Shown in pieces: positions 1 through 12,117 of a DNA stretch of 64,000 nt. Source of the stretch: Globodera rostochiensis (Eukaryota > Nematoda > Chromadorea > Rhabditida > Heteroderidae); contig JAEVLN010000005.1 of assembly GCA_018350325.1 (NCBI GenBank), forward strand, positions 1,312,142 through 1,376,141. Reading direction: 5' to 3'. Within the stretch, counting starts at the first letter, position 1. Each line of letters starts with the position of its first letter. The notes below the pieces were generated by a model. That model did not search any database. It was not told the origin of the DNA and was given only the letters and a program-made list of their open reading frames with translations. Both the position numbers and the translations under genes were made by a program.

Positions 1-189
1 TACTAAATAAATGTATTTTTTTACTTTTCAGATAAATATTTTTTATATATTCTAAATTGTAAGCAGCTCCTTATGAATTGTTTCGGCTACTTTTGTCTAA
101 TTTTTATTCTGAGTTTTTTTCGGCTTGCGAGTTCGTCTGAACTTTGTAATTAAAATATTATTTAAAATAAATAATTGAATAAATTTTTT

Positions 190-3100
190 AAGCATTTGAG
201 CGGCTGAGTAAATTGTATGCCAAATACATTTTCCATTCGGATGAGCAAATGCCATTGGATAAACGAATTTTGTTAAGACATCGGCTAACAAGCGAACATT
301 TGTTGCAATTGGTCGACGAAATGATAAAAAATATTGCCGATTTATTGACGGAAAAAATTAATGAAATTGTAACAAAAAGTAAAATGGAAATAATTGAAGA
401 AAATGCTAATATTAATTACAATTACAATAAAAATGAACAAAAATCAGTTGGAGAGAGTGCAAAAAAAGGCAATAAGAATAAAAAAGTCATGGAAAAAAAG
501 GAAAATAAAAAAGAGAAGAAAAAAAGAGAGTGCAAAGAGACGGAAAGGAATAAAGGAAAAGCAAAAGAGGAAAGGAATAAAGGAAAAGCAAAAGAGGAGT
601 TGGAGGGGGAAAAGCTGTCGAATGGCCCCGATGGAATGGAAGAAGGCCTTTTGTTGATCGACTTTTTTGCCGATTTGGAGAAGGACAACGAACAATTAAC
701 GGCACCGTTTCAGCAAGAAAAAGTGCGGCTTGTCGACATTTGCCATTATCGGTCTTTTTACTTCCATTTACAATTTGTATTGGACATCGTTAACGGAGAC
801 AGAACGCCAAAAACGGGGGACAATGGCTTGAAATACTGCTGGAAAGTGTTGTCCAAATGTGGCAAATTTCAACGGGATGAAAAATGCGATCGAATTGAGG
901 CGATTTCTCTGGGAAAGAACGGCAGGGATGAAGGGGAGCAGAAGTGGTAAAGCCAAACTGAAGCTTTTCTTCACATTTTTGCTTTTTCAATATTATGAAA
1001 AACAAATATTTCTTTATTATATATTTTTAAATAAAATTTGAGGTTGAAAGAATTGCATCAAGAAATGGCCGGTGTACATTTGAATTGTCTGCATCGATTG
1101 CTTCAAGATTCGACGCCAAATTCAAACAGAAAAGTAACGGCTCTATTCGAAGGGAGGCGGGGGGACGAAGAGAATGTTTTTGTCCAGTCTCTAAGACTTG
1201 TCGCATTGGGCAGCAAAAAGTTAGCGGAAAAAATGCTGGCGCAAGTGCAGCGCAGATTGTTCGAATTGGTCGGTGAAAATAAGCAAATGGTCGAGGAGTT
1301 GGAGCTAAATTGGCCCGTTTTGCTTTGTGGAATTGGTAGGAAAATATTTATTATAAACCAATTAAATTTTTTAAGATATGCTGGCATGGCTCCAGTTGTT
1401 CTACTCCAATGTGCTCATGTCCAATTCGGCGCCAACGCGTCGAAAAGCCGTAATAAAATTGAATCTTTTCGCTTACATTCAAAGCATCGACGAATTCCAT
1501 CGGCAAAACGAACAAATTCGGAACGATTGGTGCCAACTCAGAAAAGAAATGACCAAAGTGATTGATTCACTGGACAATGAAATGATAGACTCGATCAATT
1601 TTGAAAATCAGGTGAATAAACTGAACTGTAAATGATTTTGTTTATGCTACCCAACGTCCTATCACCAGATGAATTCGTGGCTTAGCATTCTGTACTTGTT
1701 GAAAAAAGAGATAAAGTTCGAGCAGTACACGGTGCTTAACCGCGAATGGTCAATGGTGAACATCAATGAAAATAACAAAAAAGGAATGATTGATGAGATG
1801 GGACATGATTGGGAAAAATTTTTATTAAACATTCGGGACGATTTGACGCAAATGCACTACGCAAATTTGGAAAAGTTCATCGAGATGAGGATGGACTTTC
1901 GGCAAACATTCCAAGGTCCTAAAAAACTCATTTTTAAGCCAATTTCCGAAATAAAATGCAGAAAAGTCGCATATAAATAAAAAATGTTAATTTTGCTCAA
2001 ATTAAATTTTATTGCAGAAATGAGCGGAGTTCAATTGGTGCGCCGATTGAACGCCATTTTAGGAGGCGACGACCCATCAAAAGCTATAAAACTAATTCGA
2101 AAATGTCGTCAAATTGAAGGCGTCACGAAATGGTTTCTTGCTGTTCATAAGCCGCAATTTGAACAGTGTTCCACCACTTTTTACGACAATTATCAAGGTC
2201 CATTATGTTGTTATATGGAACATGCCTTTAAACAGCAAAAGAAATTTGGGATTTTCTTTGTTTTGACCAGGGGTGTGCACGGATACGAATTTTCGTATCC
2301 GTATCCGTCCGTCAGCTCAAAATCTCATATTCGTTATCCGTCCGTATCCGTGACCTTCCAAAATCTCATATTCGGATATCCGCGGATATACAGTGGATAT
2401 TCCGGATAAATGGGTTTTTCGTATCCGTTATCCGTCCGCATCCGGACATATCCGCGGATATCCGTCCGCGGATATCCGTGCACGCGCCTGGTTTTAACCC
2501 AATTTTTAGACTCAGAGGCTGTCTCACTTTCGCGATCGTATGAACAATTGCTGTTGGACGCCGATTTATTCAAGAATCAATTTGAATTTGCGCATGCCTT
2601 TTACAGTAATCCAATAGTTGTTGACGCGCTTCTGTGGCTTTTCTCCACATTAGTCGACGATTTGCTAATGTTTGTTGACGGAATGTTTGGCCTTGAATCG
2701 GGCGGATACGGTATTCCGTTGCAGAGGGATACGGTGGTTCGAGACTTGTGGACTATTTGGGCTCAACTTTTGCTGGAGGATGAAATTGCAGAAAAGAGTA
2801 AAAAAGTGAAACTGTGCCGGATTTATAGCTTTTTGGGCATGGCCATATACAAAATTGAATTACAAATATGCAATGCTGAGAGTGCTGACTTCTTTGCTTT
2901 TTTGAACAAAATTCGATGGGACCGATTCCAAGTAATAGATTTTATTTAAATTAATTAATAATTCTTGAACTGAATACTTATATTCATACAAATTCTTTCA
3001 TGGCCATCACGTACTTTATAATTTAAAAAAAATTCTCTTAGCATGCAATGGAAAGGCTTAATTGGTCCAAAAATATAAATGTTGTGCCAATATGTAATGA

Positions 3101-6100
3101 AGACGAAGCTGAGAAGCTTTTCACGGAGTTGACGCAAAAACAAAACTTTGGGTTGCTGCACACCCGCACAATTTACACACTGATGAAACGTTTAAAAAGG
3201 CTTTCAAACTTTTTCTGCTTCCAAGCAGAAAATATTGCTTATGCAAAAGACAGACTTCTGATGCTGGTCAATTGCACGGCGAACTTGGACTGGCTGGAGA
3301 TGAAGTTCCCGGAGATACTGAAAATAGGTGGGCAAACCAGAGTTTTTAATATATATTTAAATAGTATGAAATCTCAAAATTCTTTTTCATTGTTTTAACT
3401 TTTGCATTTTATTGCTTTAAGTGATGTTTACAAAATCAGGTATGATCAACAGCCGACATCGAATCTTTTTGTATCAATCCATTCTGTCGAACAGAAGCGA
3501 AAGTCTGATAGCACAGCGTTGCAAGGCACGAATTGTGGTGCCATTGCTGTTTGAAGAGCTAAACATGAAATACCAATTTTGTTTTGATTATGCAAATCAA
3601 AGTGAAATGCAAATAAATGATGACGTTGTCAACCCGGTGTGGGATCAGTTTTGGTTAAGCATTTACCCGGAGATGGACACAATGAAAGGCATCTGCTTGG
3701 CCATGTTTATGTTCCAGGTACACATACACGCGCATTAGTTTTGCCTCGTTCACAACAATATTTTTGATTAAAATTCAAAATTATTATTTTACACCGATGT
3801 GCCTACCATTAACCAAATTTAGCTATTTTTCATTTTTTTAATGAGATGCACCGGGAATCTTGACCGGTATTCGGGTGTCCAGGAGCCGGTATCCGGTAAG
3901 AGCAGATAACACCCCTGGCTTCTCCTACCTATCCAAAGCATAAACTTACCGTAAGAGCGGATAACACCCCTGGCTTGTCCTAACTATCCAAAGCATAAAC
4001 TTACCGTAAGAGCGGATAACACCCCTGGCTTGTCCTAACTATCCAAAGCATAAACTTACCGTAAGAGCGGATAACACCCCTGGCTTGTCCTACCTATCCA
4101 AAGCATAAACTTACCGTTTCAGTTTGTTGATGGTCTCGCAGAATCAATCGCCGCGTCCCCTTCCGAACAGCAAATCGAGGATTGCATCGGGCAAAGGGCG
4201 CGGCTGAAGCAGTTCCAGCGCTATTGGGAGTTAGTCGAGCAGAAACATTTGGACTTTCTGCTGAATGGCATTTTGTCGGGCTCCACAATTCTGAACCTTT
4301 TTCCCGAAGGCGAATTCCCCGTTGGCATAAGGCCCCGACTTAACAACTTGCTTGGCACAAAATTGTTCTCAGCTTTTTGGCATCAATTTGGCGATCATAT
4401 TATAGACAAGCAATGTTTGTTATAAAAGACAAAAATGCCGGTATAGAGGCCAGGGCATTTTGTGTTGGCATAGCTTTTTAGAAAATCAATCAAATCAGGA
4501 AAAAATAAAACTAAATGTTTTACATTACACTTTGAATTGTATTGGTTAGGCTCATTGTTTGTACAAAAATATTAAATGCCAAATTTTGGTGAAGAAAGAT
4601 ATTAAACAAAATTTTTTTACTGATTTAAGAGAAACATTTAGTTTTTTATTTTTGAATATTAAAAGTAAATAATTCTTTATCAACCCGAAATTGGTTTTGA
4701 AGTGTTTGTGAACGATATCAAATTGATGGACAATTATTTGGCGACTCTCTTTCACCAAATCGATGATGTTGATCGCTTTGCGCACAAAATATCAGCCGAT
4801 ATAATTGTGTTTGTCCGATGGTTGGACGCCGAACCGCGGGGTGACAAATTTGACAAAATTTGGCAGGAGACAAAAAAGTTTCGTTTGGAGCCTTTCTACA
4901 CAACTTTTTATGAGGAAAATTTGGATGACAAATTCCGAAGCCGAATGCATTTTTTGGGAGAATTATTTGACGGAATCAAATCAGTGCTGATTAGGTGCCG
5001 AAATTTGGGCATTGAGAAGAAGTTGCGCCAAGAATGGGTCGACATGGAGAAGAGAGCATTAAAGGAAAATTTGCGATGGATGGCATCCAATGCCTGGGGT
5101 AATGCGGTGATGCCAAAGTGGATAATGAAGCTGCACGCGAAAACTCTGCAAAAATTGGCATTTGGAAGCGCGGAGAAGGGAAACGAGAAGACGGACGTTT
5201 TGGCAAAACAATTTAAGAAGAAGCTTAAGACAGGTAAATTGATACTGTGGGATGAGTAATTCGTAATTAAATTTAGGGCTGTGCCAATCGCTCGTCGCCA
5301 AACATCGCCTTTTGAATTTCTTGCAAATTGAAAACATCAAAGAGATGTTCGAAAAGCTTGAAATTGAATTTAAGGTCAAAGATTTTGAAAACGATTCAAT
5401 GGATAAAGATGAACAAACAAATTGCAGTGATCAAACAGAAAAAGAGAAAAGCAAGAACAAAAAGAAGAAAAATAAGAATAGGAAAAAGAAGTCAGGGAAG
5501 GGAAGAGAGAGCGTTCAGAGCGAAGAGAGTGAACGGGAAAAGATGCAGAGATTGGAGCCAATTGAAGTAAAGCTCATCGAAGAACAGACAAACACTGAAA
5601 TCAAAAAGCTCAAAGATTCGTCAAAATCGAATGAAAAAACCATTGAGACGAGGGTTAAAAGTGAATTGGATTCCGATAAGCAGATGTTTTTGGCTCAAAA
5701 CTTAAAGAATAGAGTCGATCAAATTTCAGAGTTTGACGCAAACTATGAATATGATTTGCTATCAATTATGAAAGAACCATTGGGAGGAATGACGAAAATC
5801 ACAATTCGGGGCAAGTTTTAAACAAATTACTACAAGAATTAGCATCTAATGTAGCACAAGAAGGCACACAAGCCAATAAATAGGCTATAAATAAGCTAAA
5901 GAATTGATAGTTTCATATTTTGTATAAAATATTTTATTTTAAATTTTTCTAAAGATTTAAAAGATGACAGTTTTCTGTTGGGAAAATATTTGGAATTGAT
6001 GGCCGACCCGAACAAATTCTGTACGAACACCGTTGACGGCATTTTAGTGGAATTGAGCGTATTTGCAAATGAAATTTGGCGAAGAATTGAATCGATGGCA

Positions 6101-6916
6101 CATTTTCAACAAAATGCCAACAAATTAGGAAATTTTTTGTTTCCAAACAAAATGGTGGAAATATGGAGTAAATTGGAAAGTGAAGGTCAAGTGGAAAAAG
6201 ACAAAACAAAAATGAAAAAATTTGGATTGATATTATACAAAATATTAAAAGGCGTTGTAATCGGCGGAAGTGAAAGTGCGGCAGTGAATAATAATAATCA
6301 GTCGAACCTTAAGGATAATGACAAAAATATATTTATGCCGAGTAATCGGCACAACCCGACGACTGATCGAAACAAAATAATGAATGTGAATAATGATCTG
6401 GATAAAGTGGGAAACGTGGCGATTGACCGGAATGTAATAAGAAATGGGCTGAAAAATGAGTTGAATGATCGGGATAAAATAAATGAAATATTTGAAATCA
6501 GAGAACAATTGCACAGAAACAATTTTGCCCGACTGATTAGTTCAAATGAAACGGCGCGAAATGCCTGGTCAAATTTGACGGAGGATAAACAATTTTATGC
6601 GATTACGGTATTATTAGGTGACAGAAGAAAAGGCGGGAAGAAGTACGGTAATGCTCGGGTACAATTTTTGAAATATTTGGCCAAATGGGAAAAGACGCGA
6701 GCTCAGCTTGAGTTGGGTTAGTACTAAAAATAAAAATATTAAAACATAATTTTTTAGTTGAATATTTTGACTATAAATTGAATTTAGATGAACAATTATT
6801 CAGTCAATTTAACCATTTTTCAAAGCATTCGCGTCAAGTTTTGGGAAATTTTGTTGAAAATATGCAACAAATAAAATTTAACATTCAAACGGATTTGGAA
6901 ACTAATTCGGTTGTTT
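190..6916 (+). CDS. Uncharacterised multi-exon coding region, 5' end outside window, likely N-terminal part of the PAP gene
   Basis: A series of open stretches in coding-like composition, each bounded by plausible acceptor/donor sites: about 213-950, 1038-1336, 1380-1615, 1669-1915, 2020-2242, 2508-2935, 3045-3328, 3424-3716, 4127-4412, 4701-5233, 5277-5815, 5956-6716 and 6752-6916. They encode mainly helical, charged protein with no domain I recognise. The first stretch and the 5277-5815 stretch contain very Lys/Glu-rich segments. Most open stretches run into a GT donor at their end, for example after LEMKFPEILKIG (near 3328) and after FKKKLKTG (near 5233), which suggests internal exons of one gene. 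No convincing start codon with signal peptide is visible, so the gene probably begins before position 1. The final piece runs toward the poly(A) polymerase exons without a stop that must be used, so a fusion is possible. Function unknown; exon edges approximate. Confidence 0.45.
2268..2490. mobile_element. hAT-type MITE built of GGATATCCG words
   Basis: A 223-bp element in an apparent intron. The left end reads CAGGGGTGTGCACGGATA and the right end is its imperfect inverse, TATCCGTGCACGCGCCTG. It is flanked by GTTTTGAC (2260-2267) and GTTTTAAC (2491-2498), an 8-bp target duplication with one mismatch, as hAT transposases make. The interior is almost entirely degenerate direct and inverted copies of the words GTATCCG and GGATATCCG. 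No coding capacity. Confidence 0.8.
3861..3896. repeat. Short CCGGTATCCGG-word repeat fragment
   Basis: About 36 bp of CCGGTATTCGGGTGTCC and CCGGTATCCGG words immediately before the 55-bp tandem array. In inverse orientation it resembles the CCGGTATCCGGGTGTCG core at 44228-44340, so it is probably a remnant of the same dispersed element family. Confidence 0.45.
3895..4115. repeat. 55-bp tandem repeat, four copies
   Basis: Four head-to-tail copies start at 3895, 3950, 4005 and 4060. Each opens with GTAAGAGC (a good 5' splice-site consensus) and ends in AAACTTACC, so each junction CTTACCGTAAG is a near palindrome. The copies differ by only a few substitutions. The array lies just upstream of the exon-like stretch starting near 4127, so it is probably intronic. 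Confidence 0.8.
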
Positions 6917-6948
6917 GTTTCAAATTATTATTCATTTAACCTACTTTA

Positions 6949-9314
6949 GTTGATAAATATTCTGCGTGAAAACGGTTTTTACGCCTTAGAAAAACTCAAA
7001 CAAAATCAAATCGATGAAGAATTTGGAAAAATAAAGGCCACCGTTACAAAATGGGTACAAGCATTTGTTATTATATAATATTTTAATTAAATAAAATTTC
7101 ATCATAAATTTAGTCCGCCGGGACTGGAATACTTCTGTTGAGTGGTTCAACGATGTTGAAGGCGCAAACATCGGATTCGGACATTGACACCATTTGCATT
7201 GTGCCGGGGCATATCCATTCGGACAGTTTTTTCGGCACTTTGCAATGTTTGGGTGCAAATGAACGGCACAATTGCGACGATAATTCCTTTTTCTGCATGC
7301 TTTGTCAGGTTTGGGCAATTCAAAAAATTTTTGTTAACAAAGAAAGAATTTTTTTATTACTGTCAACGACTGGTTAAAATGAACAAAAATTGTTTTAAAA
7401 GAACACTTCTGATGTTCAAAAAACAATTTTAAATCATTTTTTTTTATCATCAAAAAACATTTTAGCTCCCTGAAGTTCACTCTCTGAGAAGGCTTCCGGA
7501 GACTTTGGTGCCTCTGATCCGATTCATCTCTTCGTTTGGCCACAATTTTGAAATCGTTTTTGCCTCAATTCCGGACATTCAGAAAATTTCGGTGACAGAA
7601 GTCAATGGAAGCCGCGAAAGAATTTGCGAAATGACACATAAATTGGCCACGAAAGTCAAAGAAGGCAATTTGAAAGAGGGCGAAATTGTAAAAACTGAAC
7701 GAATGGTCCGATCATTAGCCGGTGATCAATAATTGTTGTAAAATTGATTGAACATTTAGAGAGCGCTGAGGGAAGTCCCGACAATTCCCACTTTGATTCA
7801 GCTTCAATTAAAGTCTCGAGTAAAAATTAAATGAATCATTTTAAGCTTATCACTCGAACTTGATGATCGCTGAAATGGTTCCAAACACTGAAACATTTCG
7901 AATATTTGTGCTCACGCTAAAAATGTGGGCCAAAAGTCGGTATTTTTTTATTAAAAATAACATTAAAATAATTGTTTAGACAATTTTATTTACAACAATC
8001 TGTTGGGCTTCCTACACGGCATGCCATTATATGTATTGGCGGCAAAAATTTGCATTATGTATCCAAACGCAGATGTGCCATTTTTGTTGGAGCGCTTCTT
8101 TCTCACATATTCATTATGGTAAATTTTGGGGAAAGTTTGGAAAATCAAAAACAATTATCCAGGGAGTGGCCCTTGCCTGTCCAGCTTGCCGAAGTTAGGC
8201 CTGATTTGCTGGCCTGGAGTGCCGAGAAGGAACAGGACAAGCGCATCTTTCTGTTTGGGGTCGGCCTTTACTCTCAACTGTCCATGCCAATCATCACGCC
8301 CGGCTATCCGGCACACAATTCCACGTTCAACGTCAATTGGCTCACCGCAAAAATAATCCAAAAAGCAATGCAAGAGGGTCCCTCTTTGGGGGGGGGGGGA
8401 CATTTTCAAAGAATTTTAAATAAATTCCATTAGCATTTGAACAGTTGCAAAGTTCTTCGGCTAATGGGACCAAATGGGAAAAGCTGCTGCTTCAGAGAAG
8501 GACATTCAGCGATATGGTAATAATAAATATTAATTTAAAAAATAAATTTCCTCAATTAAAAATCTATATTTTTATTTTAAGTAAGTAATTATTAGTTGTT
8601 TTTTTATTATTTAGTATAAACACAGTTTTGCCATAAACTGTGCCGCTTCGAGTTGGGACCTTTGTGAGGAGTTCTGCGGCTTTGTGGGCACTCGAATTCG
8701 TCTCCAACTGATGAAAAGCGTCGAATGCCTCCGGGGAGAGGTTAACTTTTGCCACGCCCGATCCGTTGACGGCTGTCCGGAGCACATTTTGCACAGATAC
8801 AAAGCAAGGCAAGGCCAAAATTTATGTTTAAAATCCTTAATAATTCAAAAACTTTTCAGGCAAACAATTAAAGCTTGTAATTTAAAAAATTTTTGTTTTC
8901 TTTGTGAGATTTTTCCCTAGGTCTCACAAGGCATCGTGTAAGGCTTGGTTGGTGGGAATCGACTTGAAAAGGTTCGTTTTGCCCGATGGGAATGAGGTCG
9001 TCTCGCCTATGTCGAGTAAGTCAAAGGCGCAGACCGACCAAAATCTGAAGCTGGACATTGTGGAGCCGATCGTGGACAGTTACAGAAGGGTTGTACTGGG
9101 CGAACTTCGCTGGACGGGCGTTGGTGATCATCAACAGACCAACCAACAGAGGCCGCCGTTGTTTTTGGAGGCGAAAAAAATAAAAATCAAAAATTTTTTT
9201 GAAAAAACTAAAAACTATGAAGGTTGGCAAGAGGCGGAGTTGGGCACAGATTTTGTTCATTTGGAGTCAAAATATGTGGAGAGAGAAGAGTTGCGAGAAA
9301 AATGGAGAGAGTAA
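6949..9314 (+). CDS. Poly(A) polymerase-like protein (nucleotidyltransferase, central and RNA-binding domains)
   Basis: Family PAP catalyses template-independent 3' polyadenylation of mRNA in the nucleus. Exons near 6949-7054, 7114-7308, 7466-7580, 7845-7943, 7977-8116, 8158-8380, 8434-8517, 8614-8815 and 8921-9314 align in order with metazoan PAP. They carry an N-terminal helix (LINILRENGF), the nucleotidyltransferase GS segment and DxD motif (SGSTML then SDSDIDTICIV), the third-carboxylate strand (HNFEIVFASI), the central domain (LLGFLHG, IMYPNA), the conserved segment MPIITPGYPAHNST, and an RNA-binding-domain-like C-terminus ending KWRE at 9314. Two oddities: the third metal-binding Asp of the family appears as Glu, and the usual GFLGG reads GFLHG. 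There is no Ser/Thr-rich C-terminal tail as in vertebrate PAP. It may be fused to the preceding exons. It could be a divergent active enzyme or a catalytically weakened paralogue. Confidence 0.8.
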
Positions 9315-9557
9315 ATATGCGAAGAAAAAAAAATTGAATTGATTGTTAGGCTTTTCAATGTTTGGCCTTTTTGTAATTTAAATTTTTTAACCGATTAAAT
9401 AACGGGTTTATAAATGAACAACTCATATTTAAGCAGCTTTAAAAACCTACAAGCATGATTTGGGGATTTTTGAGCCATTTACGGCAATTTTTTCCCAAAT
9501 TTGAAACAAAAAGTGCTTTAAAGGTGAAGCGAATGATAATTCACGAGCATATTTTAT

Positions 9558-9645
9558 TCCGAATAGCCTCGTTAAAAAGCCGAAATTCAAAAAAACAGTG
9601 CATAAACTCACCAAGACAAAGCTGCAGAAAAAATAGGTAAAAACC
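9558..9645. repeat. Dispersed repeat, left module
   Basis: About 88 bp starting CCGAATAGCCTCGTTAAAAA and ending GAAAAAATAGGTAAAAAC. It recurs almost unchanged at 11762-11848. Here it is followed directly by the 444-bp module; at the second locus it is followed by a TCCAGG-word element, so the modules are shuffled. The 240 bp between the PAP stop and this repeat show nothing recognisable. Confidence 0.7.
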
Positions 9646-10089
9646 TAAATAATCTGAGCCCTGTTAATTAAAATTATGGTTTCTTATTAAATATTGGCTA
9701 AAGTTTTCAAAAACAGCTTTAAATTCTCAATTGTTATTTTCTATTGACGAATTCGTACAAATTCATATTTAGCAAATAAAAAATTTTTTTCATAAATTTT
9801 GACCAAAAGGGTCCCTCTTATGGAGTTGTCAACTTTGAGGAGCTGTATCTCGTTTTTCCTGTCAAACATTCGATTTCTCTACGAGGGGAGTTCATTGTGA
9901 TATATAATTTCCGGAAAAACAAAATCCGCAAAATTCAAAAAGCATAAAAGAGTAATTTTTTCATTTAAAAAATAGTCGGTATGTATAATAGCATTTAAAT
10001 CGCATCCTCAGCCTTCATATTATGGAAATGCACTAACACTTCCGTACTGTGTGCTGCAGCACATCTGCCGACACGTTTGGGCCACCATC
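9646..10089. repeat. 444-bp interspersed repeat, copy 1
   Basis: This segment aligns without gaps to 22055-22498 (constant offset 12409), same orientation; I noticed one substitution (CTGAGCCC here, CTCAGCCC there). Both end at GGGCCACCATC and then diverge. No open frame or terminal repeat was recognised. Confidence 0.85.
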
Positions 10090-10361
10090 AGAGCTGGACG
10101 AAACTCAAATTTTTTTTCCGAAACGAAAAAATTTTTTTTTCAATTAACGAAACGCGAAACGAAACGAAACAAAAAAATCAAACACGAAATAAAACGAAAC
10201 GAAACCTTGTTTTTTTTAAACCAACATTAATGTTCAACAAGATCATCAAACCGGGACTGGCAATAAGGAAACAAGATTTGTTAAAAATATTGGTCCAAAA
10301 ATTACGAATGTAGCACAACAAAAGGGCCTCCCCTATGGTTTTGTGATTTCGTCCAACCAAA
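10089..10361. mobile_element. Probable hAT-type MITE with CGAAAC words
   Basis: The left end is CAGAGCTGGACGAAAC and a plausible inverse right end, GATTTCGTCCAACC, lies near 10346-10361. The first 115 bp are degenerate CGAAAC repeats. No target duplication is evident, so the limits are tentative. 10362-10520 contains nothing recognisable. Confidence 0.45.
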
Positions 10362-10529
10362 AAATGAATTCAAAATTGTAAATTGTCATCTAAAATATTT
10401 GTTTTTAAATTGGAAAAAGTTAAAAGAATTTTTAGAATTGTTTACAACACCGTAAATGTTCAGAGAAAGCAGAAAAATGATTTACACCGTCGGCGATAAG
10501 AACGTCCACTTCAACTCTAACCACTCACC

Positions 10530-11000
10530 ACTAAACCATCACATAGATTGGACTCATGATCAAAAACCTCGATCTTTAGTGGTGCTTTTTCGTAGTTTTT
10601 TTCGTTTACTGTAGGGATTATAGCCGTTGTTGTTGTTTGGGTTGTATCCGTTACTGTAAGGATTATAGTCCTTGTTGTTGTTTGGGTTGTATCCGTTACT
10701 GTAGGGATTATAACCGTTGTTGTCGTTCGGGTTTTGGGTGTATCCGCTACTGTAGGGATTATAGTCTTTGTTATTTTTTGGGTTTGGGTTGTATCCGTTA
10801 CTGTAGGGGTTATAGCCGTTGTTGTTGTTGTTTGGGTTGTATCCATTATAATAATTGTTATTGTTGTATGGATAAGAGGGATTACTGTTATTGTATGTTT
10901 GTCCCGTTGGAGAGTAAGGATTTGTTGGTGCTGAGTCCAGACTGTCAGAAAGATTATTCCTCTTAGTCGCGTGTAAGTTGCGAAGTTCATCTACTACTAA
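10530..11000 (-). CDS. Partial NPY/GYN-repeat secreted-protein gene (paralogue of the 22.9-24.3 kb gene)
   Basis: On the minus strand one exon, after an acceptor near 11000, reads VDELRNLHATK, then SAPTNPYSPTGQTYNN, then five imperfect copies of a 15-residue GYNPYSNGYNPNNNN unit (45 bp each), ending in KRKKLRKSTTKDRGF. The motif NPYxPTGQTYNN and the 45-bp unit match the minus-strand gene near 23.1-24.1 kb. No signal-peptide exon or Cys module is visible next to it, so this is either a truncated duplicate or a gene whose other exons I could not find. Nothing can be said about function. Confidence 0.5.
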
Positions 11001-11112
11001 AAATAAAAATAATTAAATATTGAATGATCTGACCCCTTGTTAAAACTGATCTTTAGTCAATGATTAAATAAATCATAATCCGATCATAAAAACATAATTT
11101 AAATTTTATTTT

Positions 11113-11436
11113 TTAATTTCGCTCACACTGGAAAGCCTTTGTTGCCAATCCTTTCATCTCCTCGTCTAAGTATCTGTCCGGATGTATTGAGTTTCTTGCC
11201 TTCTTCAAGTGATTGTCCCATTTTGCTTGATCATCCGGACAATTGAAAAATGTGCAAATCTTCGTTAATTGTTCGTCCTTTATACATGTTTCTTGGATAT
11301 CCAAGAGTTCTTTTAATTGTTCTTGTGTGAGACGGTCAGCATCGAGTTCTTTTAATTGTTCTTGTGTGAGACGGTCAGCATCAACAAAAAAATTTGAAGT
11401 TACCACAAATAAAATTGCAAAAAGTAAAATGAACAT
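11113..11436 (-). CDS. Small secreted protein with auxilin-like HPD segment
   Basis: A 107-residue single-exon frame on the minus strand. ATG at 11436-11434 is followed by a hydrophobic signal peptide (about residues 1-20, MFILLFAILFVV). The 13-residue unit DADRLTQEQLKEL is then repeated twice in tandem. The C-terminal half, HLKKARNSIHPDRYLDEE followed by LATKAFQ, resembles helix II, the HPD loop and helix III of auxilin/T-antigen-type J domains. Four Cys residues lie in the mature part. A J domain would normally act in the cytosol with Hsp70, so a secreted version is unusual. The resemblance is by eye over about 30 residues. Candidate secreted effector; function not established. Confidence 0.65.
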   Translation of the reverse strand: MFILLFAILFVVTSNFFVDADRLTQEQLKELDADRLTQEQLKELLDIQETCIKDEQLTKICTFFNCPDDQAKWDNHLKKARNSIHPDRYLDEEMKGLATKAFQCERN

Positions 11437-11761
11437 TTTGCTTTCTAGATCTTTAATAAAAGGTAAATAAATATTGAGAATTTAAAAGTTTAACGATCAT
11501 TTTTTATGTATAGTAAAAATCAAATAAATTTGATTTAAAATATATTAAAAATGGAAAATATAGGTAATCGCATTGTTTCATCAAGCATAAAATTATCGAA
11601 GATTATATCTTAAATCAATAAAAAAAATCAATGAATTCAGTTTTGTATCATTTTAAATGTTTAACTAATTTTATAAAAATTATAATATTATAAATTAATA
11701 TAGAGGAATTTTTATAAAGTTAATATTTATTTGATTTATTTTGAAAATGGTATTTTGTAGG

Positions 11762-12065
11762 TCCGAATAGCCTCGTTAAAAAGCCGAATATTTCCAAAAA
11801 AAACAGTGCATAACTCACCAAGACAAAGCTGCAGAAAAAATAGGTAAAAACTAGAACCCGGACTGGACCTGGGTCCAGATCTGGTTTTTCCTGAACTCCA
11901 GGTCCGGAATCCAGATATTTTCGTCGGAGCATTCTGGACCTGGAGTCCAGTAAAACCTGGACTATTAGTCCAGTAAAAGCAGGTCCAGGCCATTTCCAAA
12001 AACCAGATCCAGGTCAAGGTCCATGGGACTCAGATCTCGGCCCAGAACCAGGTCCAGAAACCAGG
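11762..12065. mobile_element. Left module of dispersed repeat plus TCCAGG-word element
   Basis: 11762-11848 repeats the module at 9558-9645. It is followed at 11849 by TAGAACCCGGACTGGACC and about 200 bp of degenerate GGTCCAGG/CCTGGACC words in both orientations. A related TCCAGG block lies at 21920-22050, next to the 444-bp module. The right terminus is not clear. 11470-11760 is AT-rich and holds nothing I recognise. Confidence 0.55.
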
Positions 12066-12117
12066 TAATCGGACCGTAATCATTATGTATTGGATTTAAG
12101 ACAAATTATACCACATC

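Noticed and set aside
2334..2573. Short coding frames across the GTATCCG words
   Set aside because: They run through a MITE with inverted ends and target duplication.
3895..4115. CRISPR-like array at the 55-bp repeats
   Set aside because: Pure tandem repeats without spacers.
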